Assembly (NCBI GenBank): GCA_944388405.1
Contig: CALXIQ010000018.1
Span: 32,340-96,339 of the forward strand
Source of the DNA: an uncultured Ruminococcus sp.
GTDB lineage: Bacteria > Bacillota > Clostridia > Oscillospirales > Ruminococcaceae
DNA length: 64,000 bases
Reading direction: 5' to 3'
In this document: positions 36,546-44,406 of the stretch, one piece after another
Layout: each line of letters begins with the position of its first letter
How positions within the stretch are numbered: position 1 is the stretch's first letter
Notes under the pieces: generated by a model
Databases searched by the model: none
What the model saw: only the letters and a program-made list of their open reading frames with translations
What the model was told of the DNA's origin: nothing
Translations under genes and position numbers: made by a program

Positions 36546-37511
36546 TCAGGACAGCTCCGTTCCCGGAAAGTAGTGAGATAGTATTTCTTCAAAAGTTTTG
36601 CCCTCACGAGCAAGGTAGTTTGCGCCGTACTGGCTCATTCCCACCAGATGGCCGTAGCCCTTGGTGGTTATAACAAACTTATCTTCCGCATATTCTATTT
36701 CAAAGCAGGGGGAAGGCAGCGAGAGAGCGTTGGCAAACTGCTGACCGGTTATATAAAAGCTTTCCCCTATTTTCACCGAAAGAACCGTGCCCGAGTCGGT
36801 GGTTTCCTCAGGGGTAATCCAGCTTTCTTGAGAGATTCCGTCAAAATCGGCGTCGGGAAACTGAGCGGTTAATCTGGCGGACAGCTCGTCCGTGGTAAAT
36901 TCCGTCTTTGTTTCATAGCCGGATATTTCGGTATCCCACGAGCTGTCACAGACGGTCAGGTACGGAATATCCTCTCCCCAGGCGTTAAGGGCTGATTCGG
37001 TTTTTCCTCCGCTTATAGCGTGAAAGGCTACGGTTATAGGCTCGCCGTCATATTCGAGAATATCGTCACTAACCTCTTTCACCGCTGCTGAGATTTTTTC
37101 ATAGGCGGTTTCATAATCGTCGCCGTAAAGCTCCTTAGCCTGTTCTTCGGTAAAGTACCCCAGATAAAGAGAAGTATCGTCGCTCATAACTGCGCCTTTA
37201 AGCTCCTCGGTGGGGTTTTCCGCTTCATTAAGCCCGCGCCTTACAGCGTAGGTATGAGCAAGCACTGCCTGTGCTTTCAATGCTTCCACTTCAAAATCGG
37301 CAGGCATCTGCGATAGCACCGCCCCTATCATATAATCCTCCATGGGAATTTCCTCTACCCTGTCCTCTTCCGTAAATAGGAATTTCACCGTGTCTGAATC
37401 TGCGGCGGCATTAGCAGGGGCTTGTCCTCCCTGATTATTAAAAAAAGCTATGCAGGGAACAAGTATCAGAAACACCGCAAAAACCGCCATAAACTGAATG
37501 TGATTTTTCAA
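36546..37511 (-). CDS. spoIID: stage II sporulation protein D
   Basis: Membrane-anchored peptidoglycan lytic enzyme needed for engulfment of the forespore. 321 aa: N-terminal helix (residues 8-24), SpoIID domain with EIPMEDYMIGAVLSQMPADF and VEALKAQAVLAHTYAVRRG, catalytic Glu in the first motif, and HAISGGKTE; the C-terminal GYGHLVGMSQYGANYLAREG is diagnostic. It shows the host can make endospores. Confidence 0.95.
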   Translation of the reverse strand: MKNHIQFMAVFAVFLILVPCIAFFNNQGGQAPANAAADSDTVKFLFTEEDRVEEIPMEDYMIGAVLSQMPADFEVEALKAQAVLAHTYAVRRGLNEAENPTEELKGAVMSDDTSLYLGYFTEEQAKELYGDDYETAYEKISAAVKEVSDDILEYDGEPITVAFHAISGGKTESALNAWGEDIPYLTVCDSSWDTEISGYETKTEFTTDELSARLTAQFPDADFDGISQESWITPEETTDSGTVLSVKIGESFYITGQQFANALSLPSPCFEIEYAEDKFVITTKGYGHLVGMSQYGANYLAREGKTFEEILSHYFPGTELS

Positions 37512-37543
37512 GTCAATCTTCCTTTCAATGTCCTTTTTATATA

Positions 37544-37572
37544 ATTATATTCATGGGATTAAAGGAATATGA
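37544..37572 (-). promoter_or_regulatory. sigma-E-like promoter of spoIID
   Basis: Minus-strand TCATATT, 14 bases, AATATAAT. This fits the mother-cell sigma-E pattern (-35 KMATATT, -10 CATACAAT with two mismatches) and not sigma-A, in keeping with the gene. Confidence 0.6.
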
Positions 37573-37649
37573 CTTGTCTTATCAGTATTTTTACGACACA
37601 AAAACAGCCGGACGGCATCGGCAATCTGCCAACCGACGGCGCGAAAAAT

Positions 37650-37874
37650 TTATTTTAACGGAAACTTATTTTTAACATCGCTTACGCCGCAGATGTAATC
37701 CATGCTTACATCATAAAATTTCGCAAGCATAATAACACTGTCCACAGGTATTCTGGTTTTGCCCAGCTCATAGTCGGAATAGGTCTTTTGTCCGATATTG
37801 AGCAAATCGGCAATATCCTGCTGTCTTAGGTCTCTATCTTCCCTAAGTCCTCTTATTCTCTGAGTATAATGCAT
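37650..37874 (-). CDS. XRE-family regulator
   Basis: 74-aa helix-turn-helix protein: RIRGLREDRDLRQQDIADLL, YSDYELGKTRIPVDSVIMLA and the usual YDVSMDYICG end. The ATG at 37874 follows GGGAGG; longer in-frame starts run into the repeat at 37946. Targets unknown. Confidence 0.85.
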   Translation of the reverse strand: MHYTQRIRGLREDRDLRQQDIADLLNIGQKTYSDYELGKTRIPVDSVIMLAKFYDVSMDYICGVSDVKNKFPLK

Positions 37875-37945
37875 ATATCCTCCCATACTCAAAACACCGA
37901 CGAGCATGGATTTACACCCGCCTTTCATATGAGCATAAAACACGC

Positions 37946-38055
37946 TTTAAATCGGAGCAAAGCTTTGATAATAACATCTCTTTCAAAGCTGTTGCTTAAT
38001 CACGTTGCGACGATTGCAACCGCCGCCTTAGCGGCGGGGGACATCGGCGACTTGC
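37946..38055. repeat. IS200/IS605-like non-coding element, copy B
   Basis: Short form of the element at 31130-31311, same direction: the 80-base left block, then directly CCGCCTTAGCGGCGG and ACATCGGCGACTT. It lacks the 70-base middle of copy A. Confidence 0.55.
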
Positions 38056-38175
38056 TTATGAGCTTTTGTTGATAATATTATATTATAGAGTTATATGCAC
38101 TATTGATTTTTAGAGTTATTTCCTCTATAATGATAGTATACTCATTATCATTAAATTTATTGGAGGACAGTAAAA

Positions 38176-38403
38176 ATGGATTTCGAAAAAATTATAGACA
38201 TAATTGCACAAAAAAACAACACAACAAAAAAAGTTGTGTTGGAAGAAATGCAAAAATCGATAGACAACGCATTTTCCAGTCCCGACCCCAGGGTGCGGGC
38301 TGAGTGGGCTAAGATTCCCTGCAAAGGCAAAAAACCAACCCCGGAAGAGTTTATCTTATACCAAACAAGCCAAATATACGCTTCATTTAACGATAAGAAA
38401 TAA
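38176..38403 (+). CDS. small Spo0A-C-like / hypothetical protein
   Basis: 75 aa, with FEKIIDIIAQKNNTTKKVVLEE, then SPDPRVRAEWAKIPCKGKKPTPEEFI. This pattern is common in small clostridial proteins annotated as like the Spo0A C-terminal domain. The role is unknown. TTGGAGGAC ribosome site. Confidence 0.65.
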   Translation: MDFEKIIDIIAQKNNTTKKVVLEEMQKSIDNAFSSPDPRVRAEWAKIPCKGKKPTPEEFILYQTSQIYASFNDKK

Positions 38404-38463
38404 CACCGGAATGAGTTTATAAATACCATTGTAATTAAAGAAACACTCTCTAACCGCCTCTTC

Positions 38464-38492
38464 TTGACTAATAAGCTTTAAAGTATTATAAT
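38464..38492 (+). promoter_or_regulatory. promoter of the DUF815 ATPase gene
   Basis: TTGACT-17-TATAAT, 36 bases before the ATG. Confidence 0.75.
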
Positions 38493-38527
38493 GTAATAGA
38501 TATGTATTTTTAAAGAGGTATTTTAAA

Positions 38528-39721
38528 ATGAACGGCTATAAAAATCTGCTTATGCAGGCTAAAACACTTGTTATTTTTAAAGGTCTTAAACAAAGAAACG
38601 TAATAAAAAAGCTTTTGCTGGCTCTGGAAGCTTGCGAGGGTGACGATAAGCAGGAGGCGGTGGAGAAATACTCCGACTTTGTGGCTCAGCTTTACACCCA
38701 TTCGGACAACCTTACCCGCTACGTGCTCAGGCTTGCCCTTGAAAACGAAAATCTTTATATGCTGAGAAAGGGCGAGGGCAAGGAAACGGGAATGCTGCTG
38801 GATGAATGTCTTGCCAACGAGCTTATGGTTTTGCAGGAGCTTTCACGGGTGTCCTCCGAGGAGATTATTTCAAAAATCGGATACGACGGATTTCTTCCCA
38901 GATACAAAACCGAGGAGCTGGATTTTTCTCAGATATACGCCGACAGGATTCATCAGATAAACCAATACGGCTACGGAATATACGCTCATTATCACGTGTT
39001 TGTGGTAAAGGACGGGGAGATCGTGCCGGTGGAATATCCCGACCCTATCAGACTTTCTCAGCTTTCGGGATATGAGCGGGAGCGGGGCGAGGTTATCGAC
39101 AATACTATGGCTTTGCTGAAAGGCAAGCCTACAAACAACGTGCTGCTTTACGGCGACTGCGGCACAGGAAAATCCTCCACCGTCAAGGCTATTGCCAATG
39201 AATATTATCCTCAGGGGTTAAGGCTTATTGAGCTTAAGAAAAAGCAGCTTCACGAAATTCCCTCTATCGTCAACATTATAAGCAAAAATCCTCTTAAATT
39301 CATTATCTTTATAGACGACCTTTCCTTTACCGAAGACGACGATGATTTTGCGGCGCTCAAGGCAATACTTGAAGGCAGCGTTGCATCCACGGCGTCCAAT
39401 CTGGCGATATATGCAACCTCCAACCGCCGTCATCTGGTGCGTGAAACCTTCTCCGCCAGAGAGGGGGACGAGATTCATTTCAACGACACAATGCAGGAGC
39501 TTTTATCCCTTTCCGACCGCTTCGGACTTACGGTTACCTTCTCAAAGCCGGACAAGCAGCTGTTTTTATCGGTTGTGCGTGATTTGGCTCGTCAGTACAG
39601 CCTTAAAATGCCGGAGGACGAAGTTTGTGCCAAGGCTGAAGCTTTCGCCATTGCAAGAGGCGGACGCTCCCCAAGAGTTGCAAAGCAGTTTGTAGAGTAC
39701 CTGAAAGGAATTGAGGAATAG
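38528..39721 (+). CDS. AAA+ ATPase, DUF815 family
   Basis: 397 aa. Walker A LLYGDCGTGKSSTVKA (about residue 205), Walker B FIIFIDDLSF, sensor IYATSNRRHLV, and the C-terminal RGGRSPRVAKQFVEYL typical of DUF815. An N-terminal helical region of 180 residues precedes the ATPase. No firm function is known for the family. The stop overlaps the start of the next gene. Confidence 0.9.
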   Translation: MNGYKNLLMQAKTLVIFKGLKQRNVIKKLLLALEACEGDDKQEAVEKYSDFVAQLYTHSDNLTRYVLRLALENENLYMLRKGEGKETGMLLDECLANELMVLQELSRVSSEEIISKIGYDGFLPRYKTEELDFSQIYADRIHQINQYGYGIYAHYHVFVVKDGEIVPVEYPDPIRLSQLSGYERERGEVIDNTMALLKGKPTNNVLLYGDCGTGKSSTVKAIANEYYPQGLRLIELKKKQLHEIPSIVNIISKNPLKFIIFIDDLSFTEDDDDFAALKAILEGSVASTASNLAIYATSNRRHLVRETFSAREGDEIHFNDTMQELLSLSDRFGLTVTFSKPDKQLFLSVVRDLARQYSLKMPEDEVCAKAEAFAIARGGRSPRVAKQFVEYLKGIEE

Positions 39722-40215
39722 TGCTTACATTTGAAAAGATAACGTCAGACGACCAAATCAGACAAACCGCCGAAATTGCCAATGAGATATGGCATCAGCA
39801 TTTCAGCAGCATATTATCCACTGAGCAGATTGATTACATGGTGGAAAAGTTTCAGTCCTACCCGTCGTTGAAGAATCAGATAGACTCGGGCTACGAATAC
39901 TACGGATTTTTCATTGACGGCGTTCAGGTGGGATATTTCGGCATCTGCGAGAAGCCGGACAACACGCTCTTTTTATCCAAGCTTTATCTGAAAAAGGAGT
40001 ACCGTGGCAACAGTTACGCTTCCAAAGCGTTTGAGTTCATCAAGAATATTGGCAGGCAAAACGGAAACACTATGGTATGGCTTACGGTAAACAAATACAA
40101 CGACTCCTCGATTGCCGTATACAAGCACTGGGGAATGGAAATTATCAGAGATGAAGTCACCGACATCGGCGGTGGGTTTGTTATGGACGATTATGTTTTC
40201 GGGCTGAGGCTATAA
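39721..40215 (+). CDS. GNAT-family acetyltransferase
   Basis: 164-aa acetyl-CoA-dependent N-acetyltransferase of unknown substrate. Motif A is LYLKKEYRGNSYASKAFEF and the end is typical (SIAVYKHWGMEIIRDEVTDIG). GTG start overlapping the DUF815 stop (TAGTG), GAGGAATA before it. Confidence 0.9.
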   Translation: MLTFEKITSDDQIRQTAEIANEIWHQHFSSILSTEQIDYMVEKFQSYPSLKNQIDSGYEYYGFFIDGVQVGYFGICEKPDNTLFLSKLYLKKEYRGNSYASKAFEFIKNIGRQNGNTMVWLTVNKYNDSSIAVYKHWGMEIIRDEVTDIGGGFVMDDYVFGLRL

Positions 40216-40324
40216 GCCTTTGCCGATGGTCGCAGTTATTTCTGCGGCGGTTGTACAAACTGTATAACCTATCAAATTACATGGAAAACATTTTTGTAGG
40301 TATAATAAAAATTAAGTTAAGCCC

Positions 40325-40353
40325 TTGACAAACCGTCTGCAATTTGATATAAT
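40325..40353 (+). promoter_or_regulatory. tRNA-Lys promoter
   Basis: TTGACA-17-TATAAT, 42 bases before the tRNA. Confidence 0.8.
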
Positions 40354-40394
40354 TATTAAGTCACCGCAGAATGATATTTTGTGGTGATATATGT

Positions 40395-40470
40395 GAGTTA
40401 TTAGCTCAGTTGGCAGAGCATTTGACTTTTAATCAAAGGGTCCGGGGTTCGAATCCCCGATAGCTCACCA
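40395..40470 (+). tRNA. tRNA-Lys (anticodon TTT)
   Basis: Acceptor GAGTTAT/ATAGCTC, D arm GCTC...GAGC, anticodon stem TTTGA/TCAAA around CTTTTAA (anticodon TTT), T arm CGGGG-TTCGAAT-CCCCG, discriminator A and CCA. It is the last chromosomal gene before the phage region. Confidence 0.95.
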
Positions 40471-40476
40471 AAATTT

Positions 40477-40515
40477 TACCGCCTATCTACGCAAAACCTC
40501 GTAGGTAGGCGGTTT
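40477..40515 (+). terminator. terminator after tRNA-Lys
   Basis: ACCGCCTATCTACG pairs with CGTAGGTAGGCGGT, followed by TTTCTT. Confidence 0.85.
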
Positions 40516-40610
40516 TCTTATATCCTCTTACTTTATAAAATCAGCTGAAATCATAGAAAATATGACACAATCACAACATATATGCCACGAAATATGACAC
40601 GGAAGCGCAC

Positions 40611-40647
40611 AAAAAAGCCGGCAAGAAAAAATCCTCACCGGCTTTTA
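40611..40647 (-). terminator. terminator of the Panacea operon
   Basis: Minus-strand AAAAGCCGG...CCGGCTTTTTT, overlapping the stop codon of the last gene. Confidence 0.85.
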
Positions 40648-41418
40648 AAATTGACTGAACCTCCACACCACAATGCCTATAATCAGCATTATCACCAGAA
40701 CAATATTTACCAACTTGATAACCCAGTTGCCAAAAACTTTTCCTCTATGAATTTTGTCCTGTCTAAGTATGATAAAGATGAAATTTAATAACATATATAT
40801 AGAATCACATATTACCATGCCTAAAATAGAGGTAATTATTAAAGTTTTGTATAAAGGTGCCTCGTTAATATTTGAAAATGCACTTGTAAAATATGACATC
40901 CCGCCAAAAAAGGCTACAACCACTGCCGCAAAGATGCCTAATACCGACACCATTTGCGTGTTCATATTTTTAATCTCCTCTTGTTGTTTTAATATTTTAC
41001 CTTCGTTTTCTTTGATAATAGATTCAGCATCAGCTTTTTCCAAAAACACTTTTTCACCAATAATTTTTATCTGTTCCATTCTGGATAATCTAATGCTTTC
41101 TAATTCGAGGTGGTCTTCTAATTTTTTAATCTTTTTTATAACATCAGAATCCGTTCCACGACCATTTCCTACAAATTCGTCAGCATAACGAAGTATTGAA
41201 TCAAGGTTATGAACTAATTGTTCTCTTGCGTCTGGTGTAATTTCTTTTTCAGCAAATCGAGATAATTTCGCATAAGAATGCCTAAAATCTTCGTTGGAAT
41301 AAATATTCTTGAGTTTTATATAAAATTCTTCGCTTGATTCATCAGTCAACTCGTAATTATTAGATAAATCCTGCAACACATCAAGCAAATCGTCCGTATT
41401 ATCTTTTGCCATAGACAT
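40645..41418 (-). CDS. coiled-coil membrane protein, putative Panacea-paired toxin
   Basis: 257 aa. An acidic helical N-terminal part and a coiled coil (about 100-150, RMEQIKIIGEKVFLEKADAES onward) lead to two to three membrane helices (about 155-180, 192-217 and 234-253). I do not recognise a named domain. It lies 15 bases after the Panacea-domain gene in the same operon. Known PanT toxins include membrane-acting proteins, so a toxin role is inferred from context only. ATG at 41412 (codon 3) is an alternative start. Confidence 0.6.
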   Translation of the reverse strand: MSMAKDNTDDLLDVLQDLSNNYELTDESSEEFYIKLKNIYSNEDFRHSYAKLSRFAEKEITPDAREQLVHNLDSILRYADEFVGNGRGTDSDVIKKIKKLEDHLELESIRLSRMEQIKIIGEKVFLEKADAESIIKENEGKILKQQEEIKNMNTQMVSVLGIFAAVVVAFFGGMSYFTSAFSNINEAPLYKTLIITSILGMVICDSIYMLLNFIFIILRQDKIHRGKVFGNWVIKLVNIVLVIMLIIGIVVWRFSQF

Positions 41419-41433
41419 CCGCTCACTTTATTT

Positions 41434-41892
41434 CTAAATTTCTAAAGGATTATTTTCTGTAAAGTAATCGCTAATTACATCCAATGGTATTTTATCTTTT
41501 AGCTGAATTTTGTTTTTCCATGGAGTTTCGTTATGCGTTTTATCAATTAAATCCCCTACACTCATTTTCGTGCATGCGGTTATAACTTTATCAATAAGTT
41601 TTTTGTGTTCCTTGGATTCAATTTTGCCCAATGCATTATCAGTGTCTTCACTTGTAATATAATTCCTGCCATAAATGCAGAAATCATAATAAGCTTCCGG
41701 AACCACCGGACCATACTGCCATGCTTCAATCTCAGCGTCAAAAGCCGGAACTTCAAACTCACGCAAAAAATAACCTTGTACATAGTAAAGTATCTTTTGC
41801 AACTGCAGGTTTGTTACTGAATGTTTAGACTTTTCAGCTCGTGCTATGATATAATTACAAATATCTTTGTAGTCATACTGTGCTTCGTTCAT
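41434..41892 (-). CDS. Panacea (DUF4065) antitoxin-like protein
   Basis: 152 aa, Panacea/SocA-type domain: DICNYIIARAEKSKHSVTNL, LQKILYYVQGYFLREF and AWQYGPVVPEAYYDF are typical. The family acts as interchangeable antitoxins in PanAT systems. The ATG at 41892 has GGAGGAATAG in front. The same frame is open upstream to an ATG at 42126, which has AAAGGAG and sits just behind the operon promoter, so a 230-aa form with a 78-residue Lys/Cys-rich extension is possible. Confidence 0.82.
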   Translation of the reverse strand: MNEAQYDYKDICNYIIARAEKSKHSVTNLQLQKILYYVQGYFLREFEVPAFDAEIEAWQYGPVVPEAYYDFCIYGRNYITSEDTDNALGKIESKEHKKLIDKVITACTKMSVGDLIDKTHNETPWKNKIQLKDKIPLDVISDYFTENNPLEI

Positions 41893-42140
41893 AACTATTC
41901 CTCCTTTCAATAAATTATTTTCCCTATAATACCCCTTTTTATTATAACATAAGCCTAAACAATTTGTATATATCAACATTCTACAATTTTTTCTTCTGCT
42001 TTTGTGCATTTTCACACATTTTGTATCATAATCGAATATTTTGTTGAGCAAAACTTGTAAAACTGTAGAACAACTTTTCTTAAAAACAAATCTTATAGCA
42101 GCAACTATTTGATGTACTAATTGCATATACTCATCTCCTT

Positions 42141-42180
42141 TATACTAAGGATAGTATAAAAGATATGCGATTTATATCAA
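42141..42180 (-). promoter_or_regulatory. promoter and palindromic operator of the Panacea operon
   Basis: Minus-strand TTGATA-16-TATACT (42180 to 42153). The perfect palindrome TATACTA-AGGA-TAGTATA (42141-42158) covers the -10 and the start site, as expected of an autoregulated toxin-antitoxin operon. Confidence 0.65.
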
Positions 42181-42211
42181 AAAAGCCCCCAAGTCCACCG
42201 TCCTTGAAGGC
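42179..42211 (-). terminator. terminator after the AcrVA2-like gene
   Basis: Minus-strand GCCTTCAAG pairs with CTTGGGGGC (two wobbles), then TTTTTT. Confidence 0.75.
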
Positions 42212-42221
42212 TCTCACTTAC

Positions 42222-43061
42222 TCACTCCACCTCATGCACCACCGCCGCAACATCATCACCACCGCCGTTGATGAACGTCGGTGCAACCCACTTAAGCACC
42301 AGCTTCCTGTCGCCGGAGCTGCGACTGCCTACCCAGTAGGAGTGGTAATGCCCCCGCCGAACATGAGATCGCTTGGGTGTTCCAACTGAACCGCCGCCGC
42401 CCTGAGTGTGTCCAACCTGCTGATGGGCGTCACGCTTCGCCGCTGAAATTTTCTTTCCAACTCGGAAACCTACATCCCACTTGCGAATTTCTCTGAAAAC
42501 ATCTTTCGGAGCGGTGACGCTGGTCGCCGTCCGAGCGGTAATCTGTTTCTGCTCTGGATTTTCTTCAACTTCTTTATTTTCGGCGCACAGGTAGAGAATC
42601 ACGGAAATAAGTCCACGTGCGAATTTTTCATCAAAAAGGGGGTCTCTCGGAGCGTAACTCACAGCGTGGGCGCTGCCCTCCGAAATAGTCATTCCCTCAA
42701 TCAAGCTGACTGCGAAAATAAACACCTTATTTTTATCATCAGCCCCGAAAACCCTCAGCGTCAAAATGTCACCTTCACCGTTGACGAAAACGCTGTCGTA
42801 CCACACGAAAAAACCGTTGTTTTTCCCCTCAAACTGAATCCACACCGCCGGAGCTGGCAACCTGCTGAGAGCTTCAACCGGCAGCTTGATGTCGTCGTTC
42901 TGCTCAAGCAGCGTTTCAGCCAGCTCGTCGTTGAAACTGTATATTTCCTTGTATTTCCGCCACGCATACAGCCCCGGACACGCTACAGCGAATTGTGCAA
43001 AATCATATGCGTCGGTGCAGTGGAGCTTTGCCAGCTCGAGGGTCTGATTCAGCGACACCAA
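42222..43061 (-). CDS. AcrVA2-like anti-CRISPR protein
   Basis: 279 aa. The C-terminus (about residues 226-270) has KRSHVRRGHYHSYWVGS, then RKLVLKWVAPTFINGG, which matches the end of Moraxella AcrVA2 (KRPHIRRGHWHGYWQG, then RVRWQPAVFVNSG) as I recall it. The N-terminal part also aligns loosely (AWRKYKEIYSFNDEL with AWRNTLGIYQLDEEI). AcrVA2 lowers Cas12a by acting on its nascent chain and mRNA. The start is unsure: TTG 43061 or GTG 43058, with no good ribosome site. It lies after the endolysin, between two terminators, in the usual place for phage accessory genes. Confidence 0.75.
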   Translation of the reverse strand: MVSLNQTLELAKLHCTDAYDFAQFAVACPGLYAWRKYKEIYSFNDELAETLLEQNDDIKLPVEALSRLPAPAVWIQFEGKNNGFFVWYDSVFVNGEGDILTLRVFGADDKNKVFIFAVSLIEGMTISEGSAHAVSYAPRDPLFDEKFARGLISVILYLCAENKEVEENPEQKQITARTATSVTAPKDVFREIRKWDVGFRVGKKISAAKRDAHQQVGHTQGGGGSVGTPKRSHVRRGHYHSYWVGSRSSGDRKLVLKWVAPTFINGGGDDVAAVVHEVE

Positions 43062-43184
43062 ACAGAGAGGATTCCGGCTGCCGCCTGTGCCGGCGTTCGA
43101 ATGGCTGGTTCTACCGTGCAGACGGGACTAAAAAGAGCGTTAATGCTCGGGGATTTTATCGGATTGAAAAAATTGATGATTAAA
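43062..43184 (-). other. spacer between endolysin terminator and AcrVA2-like gene
   Basis: Holds a short GAGC/GCTC hairpin followed by TTTTT (minus strand, 43133-43154). No consensus promoter was found, so how the downstream gene is transcribed is unclear. The AcrVA2-like frame stays open upstream to about 43133. Confidence 0.35.
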
Positions 43185-43215
43185 ACAAAAAAGCCGCCCC
43201 GAATGGAGCGGCTTT
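43185..43215 (-). terminator. terminator of the phage late operon
   Basis: Minus-strand AAAGCCGC...GCGGCTTTTTTG, 10 bases after the endolysin stop. Confidence 0.88.
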
Positions 43216-43225
43216 CCTCATACCT

Positions 43226-43954
43226 CTACTTCAATTTCTGATTCACAATCTTCTGAATCTCCTCGTAATCATACCCCGCAGCTTCAAGCTTCTGCTTGCG
43301 CTCCGAGCCGTTCCCCCACTTGCCCTGAATAACCTCAGTGGCAATGGCGTCATTGCTCTTTTTTCCGCTCGAGCTTGAGCCAAGCAGCTTGTTCACCGCC
43401 GCCTGAACCGCAGAATAGTCATACCCTGCCGCTTCAAGCTTCTCCTTGCGGTCATTTCCGTTCCCCCACTTGCCTTGAATAACCTCTGAGGCAATCTCCG
43501 ATACACTCTTTGTCGCCGCCGTAATCCTGCTCTGGTCTTTGGGGCGGAGCACTCCCGCAAAGTGGCTGTAATTGTGCTTAACCTTTGTGCACTTGTCGTG
43601 ATTGCCTGTCCAGTTCTGGTCGTGGGAGTAAAAATATGTGGTGTCACCCTCGCCGGTGGCAATGGACACGTGTCCCCAGCCGCCGCTTGAAAGACTGGAC
43701 TTCCACACGCAGATGTCGCCTTTCTGCGGCACAAAGTCGGGAGTGTTTGCTATCCTTGTGAAGTTCTCCACCAGCTGAGGACGAGCACTAAAATTGTCGT
43801 AGTAATCATGAGCGTCACCCCATGCGCCCGGCTTAATGCCGAAAACCTCGTTAAGGTAGCACTTGATAAGGTCAACGCACTGGACCCCTGCCGTTCCGTC
43901 GTAGTCAACCGCTTTGCCATTGTGATTTTTAATAAATTTGTCGTATGTAATCAT
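43226..43954 (-). CDS. endolysin: CHAP domain with two CW_7 repeats
   Basis: 242-aa phage lysin. CHAP domain (residues 1-145): Cys in GVQCVDLIKCYL, His in GGWGHVSIATG, so a peptidoglycan amidase or endopeptidase. Two CW_7/Cpl-7 wall-binding repeats follow (EIASEVIQGKWGNGNDRKEK... and AIATEVIQGKWGNGSERKQK...), joined by a Ser/Gly/Lys linker. Its export needs the holin encoded upstream. AGGAGG site. Confidence 0.93.
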   Translation of the reverse strand: MITYDKFIKNHNGKAVDYDGTAGVQCVDLIKCYLNEVFGIKPGAWGDAHDYYDNFSARPQLVENFTRIANTPDFVPQKGDICVWKSSLSSGGWGHVSIATGEGDTTYFYSHDQNWTGNHDKCTKVKHNYSHFAGVLRPKDQSRITAATKSVSEIASEVIQGKWGNGNDRKEKLEAAGYDYSAVQAAVNKLLGSSSSGKKSNDAIATEVIQGKWGNGSERKQKLEAAGYDYEEIQKIVNQKLK

Positions 43955-43974
43955 GTTTTTACCTCCTAATTTTG

Positions 43975-44076
43975 TTAACCTTCGATTAAAGCTTGTACCG
44001 CAGTCCTTAAATTATCCGGCACATCGTCAATTGTTTTCAATCCTTTTTTGATTAAATTCGCATAAACCTTTGCCAT
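43975..44076 (-). CDS. 33-aa phage protein, CD1375-like
   Basis: MAKVYANLIKKGLKTIDDVP... ending AVQALIEG. Tiny proteins of this form (AxLIxKGLKTIDxVP) sit in front of the endolysin or holin genes in many clostridial phages. A GGGTGA site precedes the ATG. Function unknown. Confidence 0.7.
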   Translation of the reverse strand: MAKVYANLIKKGLKTIDDVPDNLRTAVQALIEG

Positions 44077-44090
44077 TAAATCACCCTTTC

Positions 44091-44351
44091 TTACAACATC
44101 ATCTCATAAACTTCCACCAGCGCAAGCTGTGTGTCGGTTACCTGAGCTTCAAGCTGTGTGTTTTTATCGTCGATAAGGCTAATGTACTCGTCTTTTGAAT
44201 ACCGAGTTTGATTAAATTCGTATTCCGTGTGACTTTCTCCCTCGTATGTGACCGCAATCTCCTGAATATCAGTATTTATCCATACGCTATATTCGTCAAT
44301 GACCTTAGCCTCCGGCTTAACAGTGCTTCTTACTTTGCCATAGTCAACCAT
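44091..44351 (-). CDS. small phage tail-region protein
   Basis: 86 aa, acidic: ITVTYEGESHTEYEF-like strands, then a C-terminal helix (TQLEAQVTDTQLALVEVYEMML) that is probably coiled coil. It lies right after the fibre gene and resembles XkdX-neighbour proteins in layout, but I do not recognise it. AGAAAGGCGG site. Confidence 0.6.
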   Translation of the reverse strand: MVDYGKVRSTVKPEAKVIDEYSVWINTDIQEIAVTYEGESHTEYEFNQTRYSKDEYISLIDDKNTQLEAQVTDTQLALVEVYEMML

Positions 44352-44406
44352 GTTTTACGCCGCCTTTCTCTTTGATTTTATAAATCCCAGATAATATCTA
44401 TAGGTT

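Noticed and set aside
40395..40470. Prophage attachment site in the 3' end of tRNA-Lys
   Set aside because: The tRNA is the nearest chromosomal gene, but no copy of its 3' end was found near 63.5-64 kb.
41893..42126. Separate small gene before the Panacea gene
   Set aside because: It is the same frame as the Panacea gene with no stop between, so it is treated as a possible extension and not as a gene of its own.
43062..43133. Longer N-terminus for the AcrVA2-like protein
   Set aside because: The frame is open but has no start codon with a ribosome site, and the Gly/Ser/Arg-rich translation does not look like protein.
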